NCBI GenBank assembly: GCA_030681265.1 | Contig: JAUXXD010000061.1 | Location: forward strand, 1-54,782 | DNA length: 54,782 nucleotides | Source of the DNA: Candidatus Didemnitutus sp. | GTDB taxonomy: Bacteria > Verrucomicrobiota > Verrucomicrobiia > Opitutales > Opitutaceae | Direction: 5' to 3' | Shown here: piece after piece, positions 27,599 through 40,314 of the stretch | Position numbering within the stretch: the first letter of the stretch is position 1 | Layout: every line of letters starts with the position of its first letter | The notes under the pieces: model-generated | Database searches by the model: none | What the model saw: only the letters and a program-made list of their open reading frames with translations | What the model was told of the DNA's origin: nothing | Position numbers and translations under genes: made by a program

Positions 27599-28579
27599 TC
27601 AGCAAAGCAGCGAACCGAAATCCATGAAGTTGGCCGCGAAACCACCGGGCACGCCTTTGCAAATCACGCTGACGGCGTCGTGCGAATGGAGTGATTCCAA
27701 GTGCGAGCACGCGATGCGGAAATCGGCGATGCGTTTGTCGCCGTCGAATTCCTTGTAGAGCAGACGCGCGGCGTCCTCGACAAATTTCAAGTAGGCGCCG
27801 TTGAGTTCGGCGAAAGCCTGTTCGTCTTCGCGCTTCACCATCACCTGCGTCTCGGTTTGGAGCGCGTTGAGGCAGTGTTGGTGGATGTCTTCGATCCAGA
27901 TTTTTTTGCCCTCGGCCTCTTCGATCGTGACGCGTGCCTTGCTGCGTTGCGAGTGCGGCACGGTGTAGGCGCCGCGCACATCGCGCGCGTGCTCCGACAA
28001 CTCCGCCGAGCACGGACAGGCGGACGAATAGACGAAATCGAAATGGATAAAGCGGCGGTAGCGGCCATCGCGCGTCATCACGCCTTCGAAGGCGACGTGG
28101 TAGAACTGGTAGCCTTCGAGACCGCTGCGCAGACTTTGGCGGAGCATCGGGTAGGAGAACGAAATCCGCAGGCGCGCGTCCTTGCTGTCCACGTTGCGCA
28201 GGTAGTTTTTGAGAATCTTGCCCATCCACTCGCCGGTGGTGACTTCGTCCTTGTGGTCGTAGAAGGTCCGCATGATGCGGCTCATGTTGATGCCCTTCAA
28301 CTCGGCTTCGAGCGACACCGTGCCGGTGACGCTGGTTTCGAGTGTGTGCTGTTTGCCGCCCTTGGTGCGGTATTTGAGCGGCAACTTGAAGTTGTGGATG
28401 CCGACCTGCTGGATCGGCACGTTCACGCCCTGCAAGGTGCTATGCGCCGCCTCCATCATGTCCGGCAACGACGCGCGGTAGGCGGGCGTAACCCGGAATT
28501 TTTGGTCGTAACTGCGCGACTGGCGCGGGGCGGCGCCGTCGTCAGAACGGTGGAGATACATCGGCTTCTTTTTGCTCAT
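27599..28579 (-). CDS. folE2: GTP cyclohydrolase FolE2 (type IB)
   Basis: This enzyme converts GTP to 7,8-dihydroneopterin triphosphate, the shared precursor of folate, queuosine and biopterin. The family hallmark [18 protein letters not shown] has the active-site cysteines C188 and C190. Other conserved stretches are [15 protein letters not shown] and [15 protein letters not shown]. At 326 aa it matches the FolE2 family (~260-330). Type IB enzymes can work with metals other than zinc and are often used under zinc limitation. Located 48 bases downstream of the PTPS gene and upstream of the SDR. Confidence 0.95.
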   Translation of the reverse strand: MSKKKPMYLHRSDDGAAPRQSRSYDQKFRVTPAYRASLPDMMEAAHSTLQGVNVPIQQVGIHNFKLPLKYRTKGGKQHTLETSVTGTVSLEAELKGINMSRIMRTFYDHKDEVTTGEWMGKILKNYLRNVDSKDARLRISFSYPMLRQSLRSGLEGYQFYHVAFEGVMTRDGRYRRFIHFDFVYSSACPCSAELSEHARDVRGAYTVPHSQRSKARVTIEEAEGKKIWIEDIHQHCLNALQTETQVMVKREDEQAFAELNGAYLKFVEDAARLLYKEFDGDKRIADFRIACSHLESLHSHDAVSVICKGVPGGFAANFMDFGSLLC

Positions 28580-28627
28580 GTCGTTTTTTGCGGGGACGAT
28601 AACCGGAAGGTTGCGCGCAAGGCGCGT

Positions 28628-29101
28628 TCAGGTCGCGGTGGGACCAAAATATTCCGCGTAATTGCGGGGAGTTTCGTAAAGGCGCACGCGGTAGAGTTCG
28701 CCATGCGTGAGGCGCGGCGCGATCTCGTTCCAGAAGGCGATGACGAGGTTCTCGCTGGAAGGAATGATGCCGCGCAGGAAATCGACTTCGTCGTTGAGGT
28801 TGCGGTGGTCGCACTTGTCGACGATCGCTTCGTGCAGCAGGCGTTTCAGCGCGCCCAAATCCATGATGTAGCCCGTGTCGGCGTCGGGTTGGCCGCGAAT
28901 GGAGACTTCGAGGACGTAATTATGGCCGTGCCAATGCGGGTTGGTGCACAGGCCGTATTGCCGCTTATTCCACGCCTGACTCTTGCTCGGGTTGTGCAGG
29001 CGGTGGGCGGAGTTGAAATGCACTTGCCGCGTGATCGTAACGACGCCGCGCAACACGCGAGGAGCGCGGGCGGTTGGCTTGGCGGTGGATTTCTTGGGCA
29101 T
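28628..29101 (-). CDS. ptpS: 6-pyruvoyl-tetrahydropterin synthase / 6-carboxytetrahydropterin synthase family
   Basis: Zinc ligands are His33 (SAHRL), His58 and His60 (HWHGHNY), and Cys52 lies in GLCTNPHWHGHNY. This long-loop form with CxNPxxHGHNY looks like the eukaryotic PTPS rather than bacterial QueD, where the loop is short with a Cys just before RLHGH. PTPS converts dihydroneopterin triphosphate to 6-pyruvoyl-tetrahydropterin. A second conserved region is YIMDLGALKRLLHEAIVDKC and DHRNLN. The first ~20 residues are a basic, low-complexity extension. It heads a three-gene minus-strand group with folE2 and the SDR. QueD activity cannot be excluded. Confidence 0.85.
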   Translation of the reverse strand: MPKKSTAKPTARAPRVLRGVVTITRQVHFNSAHRLHNPSKSQAWNKRQYGLCTNPHWHGHNYVLEVSIRGQPDADTGYIMDLGALKRLLHEAIVDKCDHRNLNDEVDFLRGIIPSSENLVIAFWNEIAPRLTHGELYRVRLYETPRNYAEYFGPTAT

Positions 29102-29220
29102 GGAAGAGAGATAGGAAGCGAGTTTCGTTCGCGGGTCAACTTTCGCGGCATGTCGGCGCGGGCGGCGACAAAAAAGGCCCGCGGTGCGGCGGGCCGGTAA
29201 GGCAGGCGGGGGTCAGTTAC

Positions 29221-29715
29221 TCAGGCGGTGCGGCGGCGATAAACCGCCCCGGCCAAGCTGTCGGCTCCGCAGATCAACCCGCAGGTCGAGGGCTCGGGGA
29301 TCACGCTGTAACCTAGATCAGCCAAGATACCGAGTTCGCGCGGGCTCAAGGTGCGCACGCCCGGACCGGCCACGGTAGCAGCGTTCATCAGTAATTGATT
29401 CATGCCGGTGAAGGTCAGGTCGTCGGTGTGCCTGCCGCTGCGGTTGGTCAGGAAACGGTCGGAATAATACCAGACGTCAGGCGCGACCGAGGAATTGTTG
29501 TGCAGCCCTTGGCCGAGCGAGTTGGTGGCGGACTGCAGGGCATCGCGGCGCACCGCGCCGAACGTCGGGTCAGCGTAGCCCGTGCCGGTGCTGTTGACCA
29601 CGTCGGTATAAGTGAACGAGAAAACCAACTGCGCGCTGGCGGTCGTCGCCCACAACATGGCGGCCACACACATGACGACGAAGCAGGGGGAAGCGCATCG
29701 TTTGGGGGTAATCAT
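29221..29715 (-). CDS. Short PEP-CTERM protein, possibly an internally deleted metallopeptidase
   Basis: The 164-residue exported protein starts with a signal peptide (VVMCVAAMLWATTASAQ) and ends with a degenerate PEP-CTERM unit: IPEPSTCGLICGADSLAGAVYRRRTA-type sequence with a weak hydrophobic helix containing polar and cysteine residues. The phrase LSPRELGILADLGYSVIPEPS is what PEP-CTERM metalloproteases usually carry after their catalytic region, and the opening FSFTYTDVVNSTGTGYADP is what they carry before it; no HExxH motif is present between. An internal deletion is therefore likely (inference). Confidence 0.7.
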   Translation of the reverse strand: MITPKRCASPCFVVMCVAAMLWATTASAQLVFSFTYTDVVNSTGTGYADPTFGAVRRDALQSATNSLGQGLHNNSSVAPDVWYYSDRFLTNRSGRHTDDLTFTGMNQLLMNAATVAGPGVRTLSPRELGILADLGYSVIPEPSTCGLICGADSLAGAVYRRRTA

Positions 29716-29832
29716 ATTCGCGCCGAGTATGACCCGACAAAGCGCCCGCGCGCGCTTGGGTCAAACCTTCGTTCCCTCTTATATTCTCGATGAATCCTTG
29801 CCTCATCCGCCCGCCCGGCTTCCGCTCGTTGC

Positions 29833-30627
29833 GTGTCCTTGCGTTTTCAGATTCTCGGCAGCGGCAGCGCGGGCAACGCCGCGTTGCTCCAGTCCGAAAA
29901 CACGCGCGTGTTGGTCGATGCGGGATTTTCCGCGCGCAAACTCAACGAATTCCTCCTTGCCGCCGGTGAATCGCTGGCGCGGATCGATGCGATCTTTCTC
30001 ACGCACGAACACGGCGACCACGCCGCCGGCCTCAGCGGTCTCGCGCGCTACCCGCAGATCAAAGTCTTCGCCAACCGCGCCACCGCGCAGGCCACCCAAC
30101 GCACGCTCAAGCATCGCATCGACTGGCAAGTTTTCGAAACCGGCACGACGTTTCGCTTCCGCGATTTCGAGGTGGCCAATTTCTCCGTGCCGCACGATGC
30201 GCAGGATCCGGTCGGTTTCACCTTTGCGCACGGCGAGGGCGACTTGCTCTCGTCCCGCCGCACGCTCACGTGGCTCACCGACCTCGGCCACGCCCCGCAA
30301 CACGTGCTCGAACGCGCGCGCGACTCCGACGTGTTGGTGCTCGAAGCGAATTATTGCCCGGATTTGCTGGAAGCCGACACGCGCCGCCCGTGGTCGGTCA
30401 AGCAACGCATCAACAGTCGCCACGGCCATCTTTCCAACCACGCCGCCCGCGACCTCCTCCAAGCGCTCGCCAGCCCGCGTTGGCGCCACGTCTATTTCGC
30501 CCACCTCAGCCGCGACTGCAACACCCCCGCCGCCGTCGAAGCCGCGTGTGCGCCCGCGTTGGCCGCACTCGGTTGCGCCTACTCCATCGTCGCCCCCGGC
30601 ACCGGCACGGCGGCCTTTCGCTTCTGA
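29833..30627 (+). CDS. MBL-fold metallo-hydrolase (YycJ/WalJ-like)
   Basis: The 264-residue cytosolic protein has ILGSGSAGNAALLQ at its start and the metal motif THEHGDHAAG (H58, H60, D62, H63), as in the YycJ family of possible nucleases or hydrolases. Later conserved pieces are LTDLGHAP, VLEANYCPDLL and FAHLSRDCNTP. Starts at GTG 29833. It lies divergently from the short PEP-CTERM gene and 166 bases upstream of pyk. Confidence 0.9.
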   Translation: MSLRFQILGSGSAGNAALLQSENTRVLVDAGFSARKLNEFLLAAGESLARIDAIFLTHEHGDHAAGLSGLARYPQIKVFANRATAQATQRTLKHRIDWQVFETGTTFRFRDFEVANFSVPHDAQDPVGFTFAHGEGDLLSSRRTLTWLTDLGHAPQHVLERARDSDVLVLEANYCPDLLEADTRRPWSVKQRINSRHGHLSNHAARDLLQALASPRWRHVYFAHLSRDCNTPAAVEAACAPALAALGCAYSIVAPGTGTAAFRF

Positions 30628-30793
30628 CTCGGCATAGCGACGTCGTCAGACCAAAGCATGGCCGAGAGAGGCCGCGGCGCACTCCCACCCATCGACTTGC
30701 TCGCCGCCATCCCCGCGGCACCTCTTGAAGACACGCAGCGGAGTGGACATTGGCGGCAAAGCTGGTGAACCTACCTCCCTTTTCTTTTTGCCT

Positions 30794-32227
30794 ATGACCG
30801 CCCTGCCCTTCCGCCGCACCAAGATCATCGCCACCCTCGGCCCTGCTACCGAGAGCGAAGAGATGCTCGGCAAACTCATGAAAGCTGGCGTCGATATCGT
30901 GCGCCTCAACATGGCTCACGCCAAACACGACTGGACGCGCGCCATCATCCGTCGCATCCGCGCCGTCTCCAAGGCCACCGGCCACGAGGTCGCGATCATG
31001 ATGGACATCAAAGGCCCGGAAATCCGCACCGGTGATCTCGAAGTGCCGATCCAACTCCAGCCGGGCGAAATCTTCGACTTCACCGTCAAGCCCGAGGTCG
31101 ATCGCGACCGTGCCGAGGAAATCCGTTCGGTTGACGTCAATTACCGCAATCTCGTTAACGACATCCGCATCGGTGACACCGTGTTGGTGGACAGCGGCCT
31201 GATTCAACTCGAAGTGCTGGAGAAAAACGACGCCCACATCCGTTGTCGCGTGCTCACGCCCGGGCAACTCACCTCGCGTCGCCACATCAATTTGCCCGGC
31301 GTGCATGTGAATCTCCCCTCGTTCACCGAAAAGGACCGCGGCGACACGCTCGTCGGCATCGAGGAAGGCATCGATTTCGTCGCGCTCTCGTTTGTGCGTG
31401 AAGCCGCCGACGTCGCTCTGTTGCGCGAATTTCTGAAGGAGAACCATTCCCGCGCGCGCATCGTCGCCAAGATCGAGGACCAGTCCGCCATCGACAACCT
31501 CGACGAAATCATCCGCGCCACCGACGTGCTGATGGTCGCGCGCGGTGATTTGGGCATTGAGATCCCGTTGGAAGAACTCCCCGTCGTGCAACGCCGCGCC
31601 GTCCGCACCTGCCTCTCCATCGGCCGCCCCGTCATCATCGCCACGCACATGCTGGAATCGATGATCAGCCAACCGATGCCTACGCGCGCCGAAATCACCG
31701 ACGTCGCCAACGCGGTTTTCGAAAGCGCCGACTGCGTGATGCTCTCCGGCGAAACGACCGTCGGGCGCTACCCGCTCGAATGCGTGCGCGTGCTCGACAC
31801 CATCGCGCGCCGCATCGAAGACGAAATCGCCAATGAATACGGCGAACCGGCTGTTTTCCTCGCCGAGCGCATGAAGATTCTCCGCTCCGCCGTGTTGATG
31901 GCGAACGAACTGCCCAACTCCGCCATCCTCTGTTTCACCCGCCGCGGCATCACCGCCGCCGGACTCGCCGCGCATCGTCCCGTCCGCGCCCCCATTCTCG
32001 GCATCACCGACTCCATCGATACGCTGCGCCACCTCAAGATGGTGCGTTCCGTCGAACCCTACCTGCTCTCTGCGTTCGGCGATCCGGAAAAAACATTGGT
32101 CCGCGCCATCGCCCTTTTGCGCGAACACCAACGTATCAAATCCGGCGATAAACTCGTCATCATCTCCGACGTCACCACCGCCGCCAACGAGCGCATCGAC
32201 AGCATCCAATTGCGCACCGTAGAGTAA
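30794..32227 (+). CDS. pyk: Pyruvate kinase
   Basis: This cytosolic enzyme makes pyruvate and ATP from PEP and ADP, the last step of glycolysis. Conserved regions: RRTKIIATLGPATES, MDIKGPEIRTG, IVAKIEDQSAIDNLDEI (active-site Lys), MVARGDLGIEIPLE, and MLSGETTVGRYP. The canonical RLNFSHG is RLNMAHAKHDW here, a small deviation. The C-terminal allosteric domain is present. At 477 aa the length is typical. ATG 30794 was chosen over the upstream frame opening at 30725. Confidence 0.95.
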   Translation: MTALPFRRTKIIATLGPATESEEMLGKLMKAGVDIVRLNMAHAKHDWTRAIIRRIRAVSKATGHEVAIMMDIKGPEIRTGDLEVPIQLQPGEIFDFTVKPEVDRDRAEEIRSVDVNYRNLVNDIRIGDTVLVDSGLIQLEVLEKNDAHIRCRVLTPGQLTSRRHINLPGVHVNLPSFTEKDRGDTLVGIEEGIDFVALSFVREAADVALLREFLKENHSRARIVAKIEDQSAIDNLDEIIRATDVLMVARGDLGIEIPLEELPVVQRRAVRTCLSIGRPVIIATHMLESMISQPMPTRAEITDVANAVFESADCVMLSGETTVGRYPLECVRVLDTIARRIEDEIANEYGEPAVFLAERMKILRSAVLMANELPNSAILCFTRRGITAAGLAAHRPVRAPILGITDSIDTLRHLKMVRSVEPYLLSAFGDPEKTLVRAIALLREHQRIKSGDKLVIISDVTTAANERIDSIQLRTVE

Positions 32228-32317
32228 TTTTTTTTCGCGCGCCTGGTGGCTGATGAAAGTTTGCGGGAGTATTTCCCGCGTGCTTGACAATCCACAACAG
32301 CGAAGAAGTCTGCCGGG

Positions 32318-32698
32318 GTGTTTCCTACGAAACAATTCATCGCGCTGCTGCTTCTGGCTCTTTGGCTGCCATCCACGCTGCATTGCGACTTAGAGCGAGC
32401 AGCGATTGATTTTCTCGCGCACGATCACGAAAACACTTCGTCCGCGTGCCACGGCAACGGCAAAGACTGCCACGCGATTGAAGACGTCGATTACGCCGCC
32501 AGTTCGCCATCGCCGAAAATTTCACTGCCCGCAGATTCTTTTTCCGAAGTCCACTCGTCGCTCGTCCGGGCAATCGCGCAAGCGACCGAGCCTAATTTGG
32601 CTGTCCCCCGCCATGTTCCACCCCGTGCAACAGTGGTGACTTGGCAATTTGTGCGTCGCGCCGCGCCACTCGCGCGGGCACCTGAGTTGAACGCCTGA
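32318..32698 (+). CDS. Small exported His/Cys-rich protein heading the metal efflux cluster
   Basis: The 126-residue protein has a signal peptide (FIALLLLALWLPSTLHC) and a short motif with metal-binding potential: HDHENTSSACHGNGKDCHAIED (residues ~35-56). The rest is low-complexity. No family is recognised with certainty; small exported His/Cys proteins in front of RND efflux operons are common in Opitutaceae (recalled). Start GTG 32318 directly precedes the signal peptide. A -35-like TTGACA lies at 32284-32289. The TolC gene starts 118 bases after its stop. Confidence 0.65.
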   Translation: MFPTKQFIALLLLALWLPSTLHCDLERAAIDFLAHDHENTSSACHGNGKDCHAIEDVDYAASSPSPKISLPADSFSEVHSSLVRAIAQATEPNLAVPRHVPPRATVVTWQFVRRAAPLARAPELNA

Positions 32699-32816
32699 TC
32701 ACGTCGCCGCGCCGGAAGCTTCCGGCGGCCGTGATCTCCTGCACCCGCTCCGCGCGGGCCCGTCGGCCACTGGCGTGGCCAGTTCGTCTCCCGTTTCGAC
32801 TTTGCCGTGTTCCACT

Positions 32817-34040
32817 ATGAAAATTTTTCTCCTTTCTCTTCTTCTCTGCGGTGGCGTGGCCGCTGCTCCGCTCACGTTACCCGACGCGCTGGCCCGCGTG
32901 GATGCCGGTCACCCGTGGCTGCGCAGTCGCACCACGCTGATTTCCGCCGCTGCCGCTCGCGACGACCTCGCCAGCGTCGCACCGCCACTGGAAGTTTCCC
33001 TCCAGCTCGAAAACGCGCTCGGCACCGGTGAACTTCGCGGCGCCCGCAGTCTCGAAACCACGTTGCAATTCAGTCGCGCCCTCGATCAGGCGGATCGCCG
33101 CTCTGCCCGCCGCGCCGTGGCTCATGCGCAGAGCGAAGCAGAGCGCGCCGCATGGGAGGAGCGCCGGCGCGTCTTGCTCGCCGAAACCGCGCGGCGCTTC
33201 GTTCTCGTCGTCGCTGCGCAAGCGACGATTGAAACTGTCACGCAGCAACTCGCTCTCAGCCAACAAACCGTCGCCACCGTGCAAACACGCCTCGCGAAGG
33301 CCGCCGCGACCGTCGGCGAACTCGCCCGCGCCAAACTCGCGCACACCGAACTGGTGATCACGGTCGAACACGCGGAGCACGATCTGGCAGCGGCACGGCA
33401 GAATCTCGCCACGTTGTGGAACGCCCCGAATGCGGACTTCACGACCGCGACCGCCGATCTCGCGGAACTCCCTGCGGTTGCCTCGTTCGACCAGCTGGCC
33501 GAGCGCCTCTCCTCTGCTCCCCAGCAAACGCACTTCGCCGCTCTCTTGCGTTGGCGCCGCGCCGAGGAGTCGCTTGCGCTCACGCAAGGTGCGCGCGGGG
33601 AACGCCGCTGGTCCGCCGGATTACGCCGCGCGGAAACCACTGACGATTTCGGCATCGTGCTCGGTGTTGATTACGCGTGGCCGACCAAGCAGGCGCCGCG
33701 CGCCCAAGCTGCCCTCGCTCGTGCCGATCACGATCGCGTTGCCACCGACCGCGAGTCGGCGCAGCTCGCCGCCCGCGCGACGCTCTTCTCCCTTTATCAA
33801 GAACTCGGTCACGCCCACGTCGAATACACAGCCACTCACGACGAATTGCTCCCCGCCGTGCGGGAGTGGATTGCCAGTATCGAAACTGGACTCGCCGCCG
33901 GGCGCTACGAGTTGCGCGAACTGCTCGAAGCCCGCGCTGCCCTCTTCGCCGCCCAACGCCGCCAAACCCAGGCCGCCGCCGACTACCACCTTACCCTGGT
34001 CGCCATCGAACAACTGCTCGGCACATCCGCCACCCACTAA
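32817..34040 (+). CDS. TolC family outer membrane efflux protein
   Basis: The 407-residue protein has a signal peptide (KIFLLSLLLCGGVAAA) and long alpha-helical hairpins rich in Ala/Glu/Arg (e.g. AQSEAERAAWEERRRVLLAE, ELARAKLAHTELVITVEHAE), the tunnel helices of TolC-type exit ducts. It forms the outer-membrane part of the RND pump encoded next. The start ATG 32817 is preferred over an in-frame ATG 42 bases upstream because the signal peptide begins there. The adaptor gene starts 12 bases after its stop. Confidence 0.88.
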   Translation: MKIFLLSLLLCGGVAAAPLTLPDALARVDAGHPWLRSRTTLISAAAARDDLASVAPPLEVSLQLENALGTGELRGARSLETTLQFSRALDQADRRSARRAVAHAQSEAERAAWEERRRVLLAETARRFVLVVAAQATIETVTQQLALSQQTVATVQTRLAKAAATVGELARAKLAHTELVITVEHAEHDLAAARQNLATLWNAPNADFTTATADLAELPAVASFDQLAERLSSAPQQTHFAALLRWRRAEESLALTQGARGERRWSAGLRRAETTDDFGIVLGVDYAWPTKQAPRAQAALARADHDRVATDRESAQLAARATLFSLYQELGHAHVEYTATHDELLPAVREWIASIETGLAAGRYELRELLEARAALFAAQRRQTQAAADYHLTLVAIEQLLGTSATH

Positions 34041-34052
34041 CTCCCTTTCTCC

Positions 34053-35324
34053 ATGAATCGTAAACTCATTCTCACCCTCGCCGCCTTGTTCGTTCTCGCC
34101 GGCGGCACCGCCTACTACCTTGTCGAACGCAGCCACCTTCACGCCCACGCTGAAGGACACGAAGCTCACGGTCACACCGCGACCACCGCCGAATCGGCGC
34201 GCGGCCCGCACGGTGGACGCCTGCTGGTGGACGGCGACGTTTCGCTCGAACTTGCCATTTTCGAAAAAGGTGTGCCGCCCGAGTTCCGCGCATGGCTCAC
34301 GGTCGCGGGCCAACCGGTTGCTCCCGCCGACGTGAAACTCAGCGTCACGCTGCAGCGGCCCAACGGCGTCACCGATCACTTCACGTTCGCGCCCGAAGGC
34401 GATTACGCGCGCGGCCTCGACGAAGTCTATGAGCCGCACTCGTTCGACTACGCCATCGTCGCCGAACACGGCGGCCGCACCATGCGTTGGTCCTTCGCCG
34501 CGCCGGAAATGCAAACCACCTTGCCACCGTCCGTGGCGCAACGCGCCGGGGTCGTCAGCGAAGAAGCCGGACCTGCGACACTGGCGGAGACGTTGACCGT
34601 GTATGGCCACATCCGGCTCAACGCCAATCGCGTCGCACGCGCCGCCCCGCGTTTCGGTGGCATCGTGCGCGCAGCGCACAAGGCTCTCGGCGACCCGGTC
34701 ACCGCCGGTGAAGTCGTGGCACTCGTTGAGACCAACCAATCGCTCGTCACCATCGAAGTCATCGCACCGCTCGACGGCGTGGTGATCGATCGCGATGTCA
34801 ACCCGGGCGAAACCGTCGCCGACGGCGCGGCACTCTACACCATCGCGGACTTCCGCGAAGTCTGGCTCGATCTTAATATCCCGAAACGCGAGCACGCGCG
34901 GGTGAAAGTTGGACAGACAGTGACCATTCACGCCGACGACGGCGGTGCCACCGCACACGGGATTGTGGCATGGCTTTCGCCTTTCAGCTCCGCCGACGCG
35001 CAAACCGCGACGGCCCGCGTCTATCTGCCCAACCCCGATCAGCGCTGGCGGCCCGGTCTCTTCGTCAAAGCCGACCTCCTGCTCGCGGAGCATCCGGTCG
35101 CTGTCGCGGTGAAGGAATCTGCGCTGCAAACGCTCTACGATTTCACGGTCGTTTTCTCACAGCACGGCGATCTCTACCAAGCGCGTCCGCTCGAACTCGG
35201 ACGGCGGAGCCGCGGCTTTGTCGAAGTGCGCAAAGGCCTCAACGCCGGCGAGCGCTACGTGACGGAGAACAGTTTCCTCATCAAAGCGGACATCGGCAAA
35301 TCCAGCGCGTCACACGACCACTAA
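34053..35324 (+). CDS. RND efflux periplasmic adaptor (CzcB/CusB type)
   Basis: The 423-residue membrane-fusion protein has an N-terminal anchor (LILTLAALFVLAGGTAYYL), a His-rich stretch of residues ~28-47 (HLHAHAEGHEAHGHTATT) that may bind metal, and a lipoyl/beta-barrel/MP fold: GHIRLNANRVARAAPRFGGI, TAGEVVALVETNQSLVTIEV, GVVIDRDVNPGETV and FREVWLDLNIPKREH. It links the TolC duct with the inner-membrane pump and may pre-bind the metal. The CzcA-type gene starts 12 bases downstream. Confidence 0.92.
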   Translation: MNRKLILTLAALFVLAGGTAYYLVERSHLHAHAEGHEAHGHTATTAESARGPHGGRLLVDGDVSLELAIFEKGVPPEFRAWLTVAGQPVAPADVKLSVTLQRPNGVTDHFTFAPEGDYARGLDEVYEPHSFDYAIVAEHGGRTMRWSFAAPEMQTTLPPSVAQRAGVVSEEAGPATLAETLTVYGHIRLNANRVARAAPRFGGIVRAAHKALGDPVTAGEVVALVETNQSLVTIEVIAPLDGVVIDRDVNPGETVADGAALYTIADFREVWLDLNIPKREHARVKVGQTVTIHADDGGATAHGIVAWLSPFSSADAQTATARVYLPNPDQRWRPGLFVKADLLLAEHPVAVAVKESALQTLYDFTVVFSQHGDLYQARPLELGRRSRGFVEVRKGLNAGERYVTENSFLIKADIGKSSASHDH

Positions 35325-38959
<3,635 letters not shown>

Positions 38960-38974
38960 ATTTCATTCACCACC

Positions 38975-39736
38975 ATGCTTCACTTCATGAAATTCCTTCT
39001 GACCTTGGCTGGCTTTCTTCTGACGACTTTGCCTGCCTCCGCCCATGCCATGACGACTGCGGATCAGGCGACCGCCCTGGCCGGTGGCAACCCCGAATAC
39101 CTGATACTCGGCGCCACGCACATGCTGACGGGTTACGATCACCTGCTGTTTCTCTTTGGCGTGATGTTTTTCCTGACCAGCTTCAAAGACATCCTGAAGT
39201 TCGTCACGGCGTTCACTCTCGGCCATAGCCTCACGCTGATCTGCGCAACTCTGCTGCAACTTAAAGCCAATTATTACCTCATCGATGCCGTCATCGCGCT
39301 GACGGTCTGCTACAAGGCCTTCGACAATTTGGACGGATTCAAGCGCTACTTTGGCATGGCGTCACCGAATCTGGTCGGGGCCGTGTTTTTCTTCGGACTG
39401 ATCCACGGTTTCGGTCTCTCCACGCGCCTACAGCAACTCCCGCTCGGTCAGGACGGCCTCGTGCTGCGCATCCTGTCCTTCAACGTCGGTGTGGAAATCG
39501 GCCAGGTCCTGGCGTTGGGCCTCATGTGGGTTTTGCTTGCGCAGTGGCGCAAGACCCCGTCGTTCGCCCGACTCGGCCGCGTCTGCAACGTGGCCCTTTT
39601 ATGCGCCGGACTGCTGTTGCTGCTCATGCAACTGCACACTTACCAGCACTGGCGTTACGCGGAAGATTTTCCGCTTAACAAAGACGAGCACTTCCATGTC
39701 CACGAAGGCATGGCCGGATCAGGACACAAACACTGA
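38975..39736 (+). CDS. HupE/UreJ-like membrane protein
   Basis: The 253-residue protein has a signal-like N-terminus and six to seven hydrophobic helices. Family-type motifs are GATHMLTGYDHLLFLFGVMFF and LTSFKDILKFVTAFTLGHSL, with a later GLIHGFGLSTRLQQL; the His residues of HMLTGYDH and GHSLT are those thought to take part in Ni/Co handling in HupE/UreJ. The C-terminus ends in a His-rich tail (HFHVHEGMAGSGHKH). The 15-base gap to the lipoprotein gene suggests the same operon. Transport of nickel, cobalt or another divalent ion is possible; the direction is not known. Confidence 0.85.
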   Translation: MLHFMKFLLTLAGFLLTTLPASAHAMTTADQATALAGGNPEYLILGATHMLTGYDHLLFLFGVMFFLTSFKDILKFVTAFTLGHSLTLICATLLQLKANYYLIDAVIALTVCYKAFDNLDGFKRYFGMASPNLVGAVFFFGLIHGFGLSTRLQQLPLGQDGLVLRILSFNVGVEIGQVLALGLMWVLLAQWRKTPSFARLGRVCNVALLCAGLLLLLMQLHTYQHWRYAEDFPLNKDEHFHVHEGMAGSGHKH

Positions 39737-39781
39737 CCGCCCAACTCCGCTTCATTTTTCCTCTGCCACCTCCCTCCCACC

Positions 39782-40225
39782 ATGAAATCATCCCTGAATA
39801 ATTCCCTGCTGCTCGCCGCTTCGCTGGTCGCACTGTCCCTGATGCGCTTGGCCGCCCATCCCGAGCACGAAATCAGCCCGCCGCCAATCGCAGAACACGT
39901 CACCAGGGAGCCAGACGCTATTGTGGATATCCTCCAGGAAATCTCCCGGCAACAAAGTCTGCTGGAGCAGAGCGTCGAAGAACGAAAATTGGGAAGCGCC
40001 CATGATCACGCCTTCGCTATCCGCGATCTCGCCAAAGCACTCGCCGCCAAAGTGCCGGACGCAAACAGGGAAACCGTCGCATCGGCGGTCACCAAAATCA
40101 GTGAGATCGCTACCGCCATTGATAAATCGGCGGCGGCGTCCGCCCAGAAAACCACTGCGGCGAATGTCAAAAATATGGCTGAAGCGATCAAGGCCCTTCT
40201 CCTGGCCTTGCCCCACGGGCACTGA
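39782..40225 (+). CDS. Small exported protein at the end of the metal cluster
   Basis: The 147-residue protein has a signal peptide (LLLAASLVALSLMRLAA) followed by HPEHE, then a helical, charged body with EILQEISRQQSLLEQSVEE-like coiled-coil character and a terminal HGH. I recognise no family. The 45-base gap to the HupE-like gene and the His-containing ends suggest that it belongs to the metal operon, perhaps as a periplasmic metal binder. Confidence 0.7.
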   Translation: MKSSLNNSLLLAASLVALSLMRLAAHPEHEISPPPIAEHVTREPDAIVDILQEISRQQSLLEQSVEERKLGSAHDHAFAIRDLAKALAAKVPDANRETVASAVTKISEIATAIDKSAAASAQKTTAANVKNMAEAIKALLLALPHGH

Positions 40226-40260
40226 TTCGCTCCGCTCGAGTGTATAGTAGACCGGCCTCT

Positions 40261-40314
40261 TCGCCACCGGCAGTTATTCCCCGCAGGCACCGCAAAGGAT
40301 ACTGCCCGTGGCGA
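40261..40314. ncRNA. Strong intergenic stem-loop, candidate structured RNA
   Basis: TCGCCACCGGCAGT (40261-40274) pairs with ACTGCCCGTGGCGA (40301-40314), 13 of 14 positions matching, around a 26-base loop. A second short stem (GGGA ... TCCC) follows. No T-run follows, so it is not a simple intrinsic terminator. It lies in a 245-base gap between the metal cluster and the DUF5916 gene. Transcription is not shown. Confidence 0.35.

Noticed and set aside
32263-32279. GCGGGA/TCCCGC hairpin after pyk as a terminator
   Set aside because: The stem is only 6 bp and the T-run is before it rather than after it.
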